Shown one piece after another: positions 37,758 through 45,396 of a stretch of DNA of 45,396 nt. The first letter of the stretch is position 1, and each line of letters starts with the position of its first letter. The notes beneath the pieces are model-generated. The model worked only from the letters and a program-made list of their open reading frames with translations, was not told the DNA's origin and made no database searches. Origin of the DNA: Solirubrobacteraceae bacterium (GTDB lineage: Bacteria; Actinomycetota; Thermoleophilia; Solirubrobacterales; Solirubrobacteraceae); the NCBI GenBank assembly GCA_017882465.1, contig JADGPN010000003.1, positions 1 to 45,396 on the forward strand, given 5' to 3'. The translations under genes and the position numbers were made by a program.

Positions 37758-38708
37758 GTGGCTACCACCGATACGCTCGCGACCGACTATCGGATGCTCA
37801 CCGAGATGTGCGGCCTGCTCGACTGCTCCGAGCGCGGCAAGCTCGCCCTCTCCGGTGGCGATGCCAAGTCGTTTCTGCAGGGCCAGGTGTCCAACGAAGT
37901 CGAGGGCCTGACCGACGGCGAGGGCTGCTACGCCGCGTTCCTGACGCCCAAGGGCAAGATGCTCGGCGACCTGCGCCTCCTCGACGCCGGCGACGAACTG
38001 CTGCTGGACACCGAGCGCCCGGCCCTGCAGGAGCTGTTCAACATGATCCGCCGCTTTAGCATCGGCTACGACGTCGTGCTACACAAGCGCACAGTCGAGC
38101 GCGGCCTGCTGGCGCTGATCGGCCCCGACGCCGCGACGGTGGCGGGCGTCGCGGATCTCCCAGTGAAAGAGCATTCGCATCGCGTCGCCGAGCTCGCTGG
38201 CATTCCCGTCCGCGTGGTCCGCAGCGACGTCGGCATCGATCTGCTGTGCGACAGCGGTGCCACTGATGAGCTGCGCCGCGCTGTGGTCGAGCGGGGCGCC
38301 GCGCCGGTGGCGGAGGCGGCGGCCGAGATCGTGCGGGTCGAGCGCGGCCGGCCGCGCTACGGCGTCGACCTCGACGACACGGTGATCCCCCAGGAGGCGG
38401 GGCTCAACGAACGCGCCGTCTCCTTCACCAAGGGCTGCTATGTGGGCCAGGAGACAGTCGCCAGGCTCTACTACCGCGGCAAGCCCAATCGCCATCTGTG
38501 GGGCATCAGGCTGTCGGCGCCGGCTCAGACGGGCGATCAGGTGAGCTGCGACGGCCGCGTGGTCGGCGCCCTCGCAAGCGTGGCCGAGTCTCCCTCACGC
38601 GGCCCGATCGCGCTGGCGCTGGTCCGCCGCGAGGCCCCGCCGGGATCCACGGTGGCGGTCGGACCCGCCGGGACCACCGGCGAGGTGGTCGAGCTTCCGT
38701 TCAGCTGA
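37758..38708 (+). CDS. ygfZ: YgfZ/GcvT-domain folate-binding protein
   Basis: LALSGGDAKSFLQGQVSNEVEGL; RYGVDLDDTVIPQEAGLNERAVSFTKGCYVGQETVARLYYRGKPNRHL. Confidence 0.94.
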   Translation: MATTDTLATDYRMLTEMCGLLDCSERGKLALSGGDAKSFLQGQVSNEVEGLTDGEGCYAAFLTPKGKMLGDLRLLDAGDELLLDTERPALQELFNMIRRFSIGYDVVLHKRTVERGLLALIGPDAATVAGVADLPVKEHSHRVAELAGIPVRVVRSDVGIDLLCDSGATDELRRAVVERGAAPVAEAAAEIVRVERGRPRYGVDLDDTVIPQEAGLNERAVSFTKGCYVGQETVARLYYRGKPNRHLWGIRLSAPAQTGDQVSCDGRVVGALASVAESPSRGPIALALVRREAPPGSTVAVGPAGTTGEVVELPFS

Positions 38709-40432
38709 GCTGCGGTGGCCGCCGCGGCGGCCGACACGAACTGCCCGAGCCGTTCACGGTCAGGTCCCGGCTCGAGCGTGAGCTGCGCCGCATCGGGGTG
38801 TGAGGCCAGCCATCCGGAGACGATCCTGACCTCGTCCACCTCGTGGCGCGGAACATGGGCGCCGACGTCGCCGGGCCGGCCGGCGCGGCGCAGCGCCTCT
38901 CGCGTTCGCCGCTCGAGCGCCTCGAGCTCGGGCAGCGGCCCCCAGTCGACGAGCCGGCCGGCGACCAGCCAGAAGACGTCGAAGCGCGCATCGGCGGGAT
39001 GCGCCGCCAGGACCACGCGGGGCCGGGCATGCGTCGCGCTCAGCACCCCGCCCAGGCGGCTGAGCACCAGCTCCAGACGCCGCGAGCGGCGGCGCAGCCA
39101 CGCCGCCCGCTCATACCGGCGTTCCCGCGCCGCGGCCCGCATCTGGGCGGCGACGTGGGCGAGCAGGTGCTCACGGCCGTCGGATTTGCCCACGAACAGC
39201 CGCAGTGCCGCGTCCAGTCGCGTGCGGTACAGGTTTGGGTCCAGATCTCCGAGACACGGCGAGAGGCAGCGGCCCATCTGACCGTAGGCCGAAGGGTGCT
39301 CGCGCCGGGGCAGGCGCCGGCCGCAGTGCCGCAAGCCGAACAGCGAGTCGATCTGCTCCACCAGCTCGGCCGCCAGGCGCCGCCCGCGCAGCGGTCCGAT
39401 CGTGATCGCGTGGCCCGACGCCGGCTCTGGTGCGACCTCGAGGATCGGGAACGGGATGTCGAGCCGGCAGCGGATGTAGACCAGCCGGTCGTCGTCGCGC
39501 ACCAGCCGTACGTTGCCGGGCGGCCGAAGCTCCTTGATCAGCCGGCTCTCCAGCACCAGTGCCCCGAGCTCGGACTGCGTGGCGCGGTAGTCGACGATCG
39601 AGGCATGCGAGGTCCAGCCCGCCCCCTGGGCGGATGCGCGCGTGGAGGGCGCGAAGTGCGCTCGCGCGCGGCTGCGGATGGAGACGGACTTGCCGACGTA
39701 CAGCGTCGCCCCCTGTGCGTCCCGGAACAGATACACGCCCGGATCGCGCGGGAGCTCGGCGAAGTTGGGCAACGGGAGGTGACCGCCCGGCGCCAGGTGC
39801 GTGCCGGCCGCGGCCGAGGTTCGGGTGCGCGAGCGCGCCGCCCGCCGGGGCCGCCCTGGGGACAGCAGTGCGACCGCTTCGGGGATGGTGGTCGCGTTGG
39901 CGCACAGACGGGGGAACAGTGCGCACAGCACCCGCGCGCAGGTCTCGGCATCGGCCAGCGCGCGATGGGCGATCTCGACCTCGATCCCCAGCGCCTCCGC
40001 GAGCGCGGTCAGCCGGCGCTCACGCTGAAGCGGCAGGACCGCGCGGGCGAGCGCGGCCGTGCACAGCACCGGGGGGCTCGGCCACTCGATCCCCACGCGC
40101 TCGAAAGCCTGCCGCAGCACGCGCCGGTCGAAGGGGGCGTTGTGGGCCACGAGCACCTTGCCCTGCATCTGTCCGGCAATCGTCGGCAGGATGGATTCAG
40201 GCGCCGGCGCCGCGTCGACCATCGCCTGGGTGATGCCCGTGAGCCGCTGGATCCCGCGCCGCAGCGGCATGCTGGTCCGCACGAGCGACTCCCAGCGGTC
40301 GTGCAGCTCGCCGCCGCCGACCAGCACCGCACCGACCTCGGTGAGCTCGCAGGCATCGCCGCCGAGGCCGTTGGTCTCGGTGTCGACGACGAGGAACTCG
40401 GCGGTGGCGAGCGGTTGCGCGAGCAGATCCAT
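38537..40432 (-). CDS. DEDDh (DnaQ-like) exonuclease fused to a GIY-YIG (UvrC-N-like) nuclease domain
   Basis: EFLVVDTETNGLGGDACELTEVGAVLV; VLVAHNAPFDRRVLRQAFE; LPRDPGVYLFRDAQGATLYVGKSVSIRSRARAHF; C-terminal 172 bp antisense to ygfZ. Confidence 0.9.
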   Translation of the reverse strand: MDLLAQPLATAEFLVVDTETNGLGGDACELTEVGAVLVGGGELHDRWESLVRTSMPLRRGIQRLTGITQAMVDAAPAPESILPTIAGQMQGKVLVAHNAPFDRRVLRQAFERVGIEWPSPPVLCTAALARAVLPLQRERRLTALAEALGIEVEIAHRALADAETCARVLCALFPRLCANATTIPEAVALLSPGRPRRAARSRTRTSAAAGTHLAPGGHLPLPNFAELPRDPGVYLFRDAQGATLYVGKSVSIRSRARAHFAPSTRASAQGAGWTSHASIVDYRATQSELGALVLESRLIKELRPPGNVRLVRDDDRLVYIRCRLDIPFPILEVAPEPASGHAITIGPLRGRRLAAELVEQIDSLFGLRHCGRRLPRREHPSAYGQMGRCLSPCLGDLDPNLYRTRLDAALRLFVGKSDGREHLLAHVAAQMRAAARERRYERAAWLRRRSRRLELVLSRLGGVLSATHARPRVVLAAHPADARFDVFWLVAGRLVDWGPLPELEALERRTREALRRAGRPGDVGAHVPRHEVDEVRIVSGWLASHPDAAQLTLEPGPDRERLGQFVSAAAAATAAQLNGSSTTSPVVPAGPTATVDPGGASRRTSASAIGPREGDSATLARAPTTRPSQLT

Positions 40433-40506
40433 CGATGCCGGTGATACGACGTGCGCCGGACGTCGTGCAGCGGCGGTTGCACGACCGGCTCGAGGTCGCG
40501 CGGGGC

Positions 40507-40541
40507 GGTCCGCGGGGGCGGTCCGGTCCGCGGGGGCGGTC
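40507..40541. repeat. GC-rich 18-bp tandem duplication (GGTCCGCGGGGGCGGTC[C/G])
   Basis: Read directly. Confidence 0.75.
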
Positions 40542-40667
40542 GGTGGGGGGCGCGCCGGATCGCGCGCGGGGCGGCCAGTCAGCGAATCTTGAGGCTCATG
40601 CGTAACTGCGTCCAGTGACCGAATCTCGGGGTAGCATGGATTGATCAGCTAGGGAAGGAGTCGTGGC

Positions 40668-40871
40668 ATGAGCGCCTTCGCGACCGACACCGAAAAGCTA
40701 CGCGAGCTGGACGCAGGAACCCGCCGCGCATGGGCTGCGTACAGCAAGGCACTTCGCGAGCTGACGGGAGCGGAATACGAGCAGGCCGAGCGGGAATCGT
40801 GGGACGAGCTGCAGAGTGAGCTGCGCAGCCTCGACCGCCGCCGCCGCACGTTGCACCACGAATCGGACTGA
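40668..40871 (+). CDS. Small hypothetical protein (67 aa, charged, helical)
   Basis: MSAFATDTEKLRELDAGTRRAWAAYSKALRELTGAEYEQAERESWDELQSELRSLDRRRRTLHHESD; AAGGAG-like RBS upstream. Confidence 0.75.
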   Translation: MSAFATDTEKLRELDAGTRRAWAAYSKALRELTGAEYEQAERESWDELQSELRSLDRRRRTLHHESD

Positions 40872-41012
40872 CTTTCCGCTTCGCCCTGAGCTCGACATGG
40901 GCCGATGTCAGCTTGCGGTCGCGCGACGCTCTGCCGTCGGTTAGGGTTACCGCCGGTCGCGAGCGCCCGACCGGCACCGCCGGAGAGGGATTGTGGAGAG
41001 GAGAGGGCGAAG

Positions 41013-41450
41013 ATGCGGCGGATGACGATCGGGATCCTCGGGTGCTGCGCGATCACCGCGGCCGGCTGCGGCAGCGGAAGCACATTCGCCAACCGGCCTC
41101 GCCCCCCGATCCCCGTGAACCTGACGGTGTACATCAACGACGCACGGGTGTCCGTGTCCCCCGACCGCCTCGGCGCCGGCCCGATCGTGTTCATCGTGAC
41201 CAACCAGGCCAGCCATGCCGAGAACCTCCAGATCCAGGCCTCTGGCCAGTCCGTCGCCGACACCGGCCCGATCAACCCCCAGGCCAACGCGACGGTCAAG
41301 GTCACCGTTCCTCCGGGCACCTACACGATGACCACCAACACCGGCGGCGCCACCGATGCCGCACTCGCCACCGCCTCCACGATCCAGCCGGCACGCCTGC
41401 TGATCGGGCCGCCCCGCCCGAGCGCCAAGAACGAAGTGCTGCAGCCGTAA
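41013..41450 (+). CDS. Small lipoprotein, cupredoxin-like beta-rich fold
   Basis: MRRMTIGILGCCAITAAGCGSGS lipobox; VNLTVYINDARVSVSPDRLGAGPIVFIVTNQASHAENLQI; VTVPPGTYTMTTN. Confidence 0.82.
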   Translation: MRRMTIGILGCCAITAAGCGSGSTFANRPRPPIPVNLTVYINDARVSVSPDRLGAGPIVFIVTNQASHAENLQIQASGQSVADTGPINPQANATVKVTVPPGTYTMTTNTGGATDAALATASTIQPARLLIGPPRPSAKNEVLQP

Positions 41451-41536
41451 GGGCGGCGCCGGCGGGCCGCCGGGTCGCGGCGCCGGCAAGCGAGGTTAAG
41501 CACCCGGGACCCCCACCCCACCCTCACCCCCACCTC

Positions 41537-41586
41537 GTTGCGATTGCGCAACCAGAACTTGCGTGCAATACTTGCATGCGTGCAAG
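41537..41586. promoter_or_regulatory. Two palindromes over the putative leaderless marR promoter
   Basis: GTTGCG-ATTG-CGCAAC (41537-41552) and CTTGCA-TGCG-TGCAAG (41571-41586), start spacing 34 bp. Confidence 0.6.
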
Positions 41587-42155
41587 CAACTCACACCCAG
41601 GACGCAGCGTCCCTGACGCCCACTCAGAACGTCGCGTCCGAGACGCAAACCCAGCCCCCCGCGTCCGAGACGCCCACCGCAGGGCAGACTCCGCCGGCGA
41701 GCGATCTCGCCTTGGACCTCTATGCGCTGGTCGTCTTCCTGCACAAGAACTGCAACTCCGACCTGTTCGAGGCCGTCGGCGCGCTGGAGCTGACGCTGAC
41801 CCAGATCAAGCTGCTGCACCACCTCGAGGCGCCGGGCGCGGCGCTGACCGTCAAGGATGCGGCGGAGCTGGTGCACCTGTCGTTCCCGGCCGCGAGCCGG
41901 ACGGTCGATGATCTCGTCAGGCGCGGCTTCGTCGAGCGGCACGAGGATCCGGATGACCGGCGGATGAAGCGCGTCAGCCCCACCGAGGGCGGACGCGCCG
42001 TGATCCGGCGCCTGAACGCGGCCCGTCTCACCGGCCTCGAGCAGTTCACCCACACATTGAGCGACACCGAGCGTCGCCGGCTTGGCGGTGCGCTCAGCGA
42101 GCTGCTCGAAAGGCCCGATGTCGCAGCTTGCCGACGGGAAGGACTCGACTCTTGA
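41580..42155 (+). CDS. MarR family transcriptional regulator
   Basis: LTLTQIKLLHHLEAPGAALTVKDAAELVHLSFPAASRTVDDLVRRGFVERHEDPDDRRMKRVSPTEGG; N-terminal Q/T/P-rich extension, start uncertain. Confidence 0.9.
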   Translation: MQATHTQDAASLTPTQNVASETQTQPPASETPTAGQTPPASDLALDLYALVVFLHKNCNSDLFEAVGALELTLTQIKLLHHLEAPGAALTVKDAAELVHLSFPAASRTVDDLVRRGFVERHEDPDDRRMKRVSPTEGGRAVIRRLNAARLTGLEQFTHTLSDTERRRLGGALSELLERPDVAACRREGLDS

Positions 42156-43756
42156 CGTCACGCATCAAGGCTCACCAGCACCGCCTGATCACCGACGAGA
42201 ACAGCCGTTGGTGGACGTTGGGCGCGATGTGCTTCGCGCTGTTCATGATCATGCTCGACAACACGGTCGTGAACGTCGCGCTGCCGTCGATCCAGCGCGA
42301 CCTTCATGCCTCCCTTTCCTCGCTCGAGTGGACGGTCAACGCGTACACGCTCACGTTCGCGGTGCTGCTGGTGACCGGCGGACGGCTGGGCGACATCTTC
42401 GGCCGTCGGCGGATGTTCATCTTCGGCGTCGTCGTGTTCGCGCTCTCCAGCCTGGCCATCGGGCTCGCGCCCAGCGATACTGCGCTGGTCGCCTTCCGGG
42501 CCGTTCAGGGCATTGGCGCGGCATTCATGATGCCGGCCACCCTGTCGATCATCACCCAGGCCTTCCCGCCCCATCAGCGGGGCACCGCGATCGGCACCTG
42601 GGCGGGCGTCAGCGCGCTGGCGCTCGCGATCGGCCCCGTCGTCGGCGGCTTCCTGACCCAGCAGGTGAGCTGGCGCGCCATCTTCTTCATCAACCCGCCG
42701 ATCGCCGTCATTGCCGTGGCCGTCACTCTGTTCGCGACCCGCGAGTCCCGTGACGAGACCGTCTCGCGCACGATCGACTACCCGGGGATCGCCGCCGTCA
42801 CGGTCTCTCTGACCGCGCTGATCCTGGCGCTGGTAGAGGGCAACCGGTGGGGCTGGAGCTCGGCTCGGATCATCACGCTGTTCGCGATCGCAGCCGCCGG
42901 CCTGGCCGCCTTCATCGCGATCGAGATGCGGTCGCGGTCGCCGATGGTGGACTTCGCCTTCTACCGCTCGCGGTCGTTCCTGGGCGCGAACATCGTCGCC
43001 TTCATCGTCTCCTTCGCGATGCTCGCGATGTTCTTCTTCATGGCGCTCTACCTGCAGAACATCCTGCACTTCACCCCGCTTCAGGCCGGCGTCCGCTTCC
43101 TCCCCACGACGCTGGTGATCATCGTCATGGGGCCGCTGGCCGGCCGGCTCACCGACAGGATCGGCCCGCGTCCGCTGATGACGCTCGGGCTCGTGACGGT
43201 CGCGCTGGCGCTGTTGCTGCAGTCGCGGATCACCGTGCACACCGGGTATGGGACCCTGCTGCCGGGCTTCACGCTGATGGGCGCCGGAATGGGCCTGGTG
43301 ATGTCGCCGATGAGCACCGCGGCGATGAACGCCGTCGACCGCACCAAGGCCGGCGTCGCGTCCGGTGTGCTGTCGATGAGCCGGATGGTCGGCGGCACCT
43401 TCGGAGTGGCGGTGATGGGGGCGCTGATCACGACCATCGGCCGGTCGAAGATCGACGCCGGCCTCCCCCATGTGCCGGCCGCGACTCGGGCGGCGATCGC
43501 CAACTCCCTCGGAGGCGGCGGCGCGGTCACCGGCCACCACGTGTCCGCCCAGATCGTGACCACGGTGCGCGAGGCGTACGTGTCGGCGCTCTCCACCGGA
43601 CTGCTGATCGGAGCCGCGACGACGCTCGTCGGCGCAGTCGTCGCCTGGGTACTGATCCAGAAGACACCGACCGGCGCCGAGCCCGCGCCGGCCGCGATCG
43701 CCGGGGCCGAGCCGGAAACCGCGCCGGAGCCACCGGTGGAGGCCGGGATCGTCTGA
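42128..43756 (+). CDS. MFS drug transporter, DHA2/14-TMS (EmrB/QacA) family
   Basis: MCFALFMIMLDNTVVNVALPSIQRDL; GGRLGDIFGRRRMFIFGVVVFALSSLAIGLA; GPVVGGFLTQQVSWRAIFFINPPI; alternative start near 42152. Confidence 0.95.
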   Translation: MPTGRTRLLTSRIKAHQHRLITDENSRWWTLGAMCFALFMIMLDNTVVNVALPSIQRDLHASLSSLEWTVNAYTLTFAVLLVTGGRLGDIFGRRRMFIFGVVVFALSSLAIGLAPSDTALVAFRAVQGIGAAFMMPATLSIITQAFPPHQRGTAIGTWAGVSALALAIGPVVGGFLTQQVSWRAIFFINPPIAVIAVAVTLFATRESRDETVSRTIDYPGIAAVTVSLTALILALVEGNRWGWSSARIITLFAIAAAGLAAFIAIEMRSRSPMVDFAFYRSRSFLGANIVAFIVSFAMLAMFFFMALYLQNILHFTPLQAGVRFLPTTLVIIVMGPLAGRLTDRIGPRPLMTLGLVTVALALLLQSRITVHTGYGTLLPGFTLMGAGMGLVMSPMSTAAMNAVDRTKAGVASGVLSMSRMVGGTFGVAVMGALITTIGRSKIDAGLPHVPAATRAAIANSLGGGGAVTGHHVSAQIVTTVREAYVSALSTGLLIGAATTLVGAVVAWVLIQKTPTGAEPAPAAIAGAEPETAPEPPVEAGIV

Positions 43757-43777
43757 CGCTCCGCATAGCGTTCGGGC

Positions 43778-44728
43778 ATGTTCGTCCTCGACCACATCGA
43801 CGACGAGAAGCTCGATTCGCTGCTCTCGCGGAACGAGTTCTTCTGGCTTGACCTCGCCGCGCCCTCGGCGCAGGACATCTCGCGGCTCGGCAGCCGGTTC
43901 GGCTGGCATCCGCTGGCCGTCGAGGACCTGGTCAGCTTCGGCCAGCGTCCCAAGATGGACCGCTACGGCGACTACATGCTGCTCGTCTTCTACGGCGCGG
44001 GCCGCGAGCCCGATGGCGCAGCCAAGCTGATCGAGGTCCACGTCATGGTCAGCGGCAGTTACATCGTCGCGATTCGCCACACCGGGTGCTCGGAGATCGA
44101 CGACCTGCGCCGCAGGATCAGCGCCAAGCCCGACGCGAGCGAGCAGTACATCGTGTACTCGGTACTCGACACGCTGACCGACACCTTCTTCCCGGTCCTG
44201 TCCTCGATCGATGACGAGATCGACGAACTCGAGGAGAACATCGTCGTCAGACCGACGGACGAACAGCTCCAGCGCCTGTTTCGCCTCAAGCGCGTGCTGG
44301 TAACCCTGCGGCGCGTCGTGACCCCGCAACGCGACCTCGCCGCGAGGACCATGGACGAGATCCGGGACCTTCCCGGACTCGATCCGGACTCGCGCGACTA
44401 CTACCGCGACGTCTACGACCACCTGATCCGGATCTCCGACCTGATCGACTCCTACCGCGACCTGCTCACCGGGGCGATGGACGTTTATCTCTCGACGGTC
44501 TCCAACCGCCTCAACGTGATCATGAAGCGGCTCACCATCGTCGCCACTATCTTCCTGCCGATCACCGCCCTGACCGGCTTCTTCGGCCAGAACTTCGGGT
44601 TCCTGGTCAGGCACATTCAGCCTGTGTGGGCGTTTTGGGTCTTCGGCATTGGCGGGATCCTGCTGTGCACGGTGGTGCTGTTGGTCTGGTTCAGGCGCAG
44701 CGGTTTCTTCGATCGCACCGGGCCCTGA
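43778..44728 (+). CDS. corA: CorA-family magnesium/cobalt transporter
   Basis: FWLDLAAPSAQDISRL; TIVATIFLPITALTGFFGQNFGF (variant of the GMN region), two C-terminal TMs. Confidence 0.93.
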   Translation: MFVLDHIDDEKLDSLLSRNEFFWLDLAAPSAQDISRLGSRFGWHPLAVEDLVSFGQRPKMDRYGDYMLLVFYGAGREPDGAAKLIEVHVMVSGSYIVAIRHTGCSEIDDLRRRISAKPDASEQYIVYSVLDTLTDTFFPVLSSIDDEIDELEENIVVRPTDEQLQRLFRLKRVLVTLRRVVTPQRDLAARTMDEIRDLPGLDPDSRDYYRDVYDHLIRISDLIDSYRDLLTGAMDVYLSTVSNRLNVIMKRLTIVATIFLPITALTGFFGQNFGFLVRHIQPVWAFWVFGIGGILLCTVVLLVWFRRSGFFDRTGP

Positions 44729-44841
44729 CCGCCCGCGGCAGCTTCGATCCCCGCTGACCGGGTTGATGTGGCCTCGCCAGCGCGCCCGTCCGGGTACGAT
44801 CCCATCCCTCTCCGTCAGCGAATCCGAGCAGGAAGGTTTCT

Positions 44842-45396
44842 GTGGCCGTCGATCTGAACCAACTTGCCAATCTCGATACCGAGCCGGGCCAGCTTCCGCC
44901 CACGATGGCCGCCTGGGTCATCAGGGAGGAGCGCTTCGGTGAGCCGGTCGACGCGTTCCAGATCGAGCAGATCGAGGTACCGGAGCCCGGGGCGTTCGAG
45001 GTCATCGTCCGCGTGATGGCAGCCGGCGTCAACTTCAACAACGTTTGGGCCGCGCTCGGCGAGCCGGTCTCGGTGTTCCGCTATCACCCCAACGAGGACC
45101 ATCACATCGGCGGATCCGATGCCTCAGGAGTCGTCTGGAAGGTCGGTCAGGGCGTCACCCGCTGGAAGCCCGGCGACGAGGTCGTCGTCCACTGCAACCA
45201 GGCCTCCTACGAGGACCCCGAGGTGCACGGCCTCGACCCGCTGGCCGCGCCGTCGCAGCAGATCTGGGGCTATGAGACGAGCTGGGGCTCGTTCGCCCAG
45301 TTCTGCAAGGTGCAGGCGCAGCAGCTGCTGCCCAAGCCCAAGCATCTCGCCTGGGAAGAGGCCGCCGCCTACGGCCTGACCTACTTCACCGCCTAC
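44842..45396 (+). CDS. ccr: Crotonyl-CoA carboxylase/reductase, 5' partial (runs off window)
   Basis: My translation from GTG 44842: [98 protein letters not shown]. Confidence 0.9.
   Translation, partial: MAVDLNQLANLDTEPGQLPPTMAAWVIREERFGEPVDAFQIEQIEVPEPGAFEVIVRVMAAGVNFNNVWAALGEPVSVFRYHPNEDHHIGGSDASGVVWKVGQGVTRWKPGDEVVVHCNQASYEDPEVHGLDPLAAPSQQIWGYETSWGSFAQFCKVQAQQLLPKPKHLAWEEAAAYGLTYFTAY

Noticed and set aside
38843-40444. 533-aa plus-strand ORF
   Set aside because: Antisense to the exonuclease/GIY-YIG gene, no motifs
42158-44614. 818-aa minus-strand ORF
   Set aside because: Antisense to the MFS transporter and CorA; D/R/H/Q-rich composition, no recognisable domain

Overview
High-GC actinobacterial-type chromosomal DNA; the gene content resembles Thermoleophilia/Solirubrobacterales, but that placement is an inference from protein flavour only. 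About 45 protein genes and 5 tRNAs can be supported by reading. Main blocks: (i) five tRNAs at 2.75-6.65 kb interleaved with two visibly decayed genes, a frameshifted SDR and a frameshifted C1 peptidase/Ig-like/PASTA protein; (ii) acyl-CoA metabolism and a polar amino-acid ABC transporter operon (10.4-19.9 kb); (iii) a coenzyme F420 operon (npdG-cofD-cofC-cofE, 20.0-23.1 kb, + strand) converging on a type II fatty-acid synthesis operon (fabD-[fabH remnant]-fabG-acpP-fabF-carboxyltransferase-fabI, - strand) with a divergent TetR gene and a palindromic operator; (iv) a fused CofG/CofH FO synthase (fbiC) followed by a zinc-ribbon ORF and a histidine kinase/response regulator pair; (v) mntH-mntR, ygfZ, a DnaQ-like/GIY-YIG nuclease, MarR-MFS, corA, and the 5' end of crotonyl-CoA carboxylase/reductase. 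No CRISPR array, phage, transposase, or wholly novel multi-gene system was recognised. The observations most worth checking are the translationally coupled 48-codon fabH remnant, the multiply frameshifted peptidase mosaic, a degenerate M28-like membrane protein, the atypical tRNA-Trp, the F420 locus lacking a visible dehydro-F420 reductase domain, and the palindrome series around marR. All calls are by eye; no database search was run.
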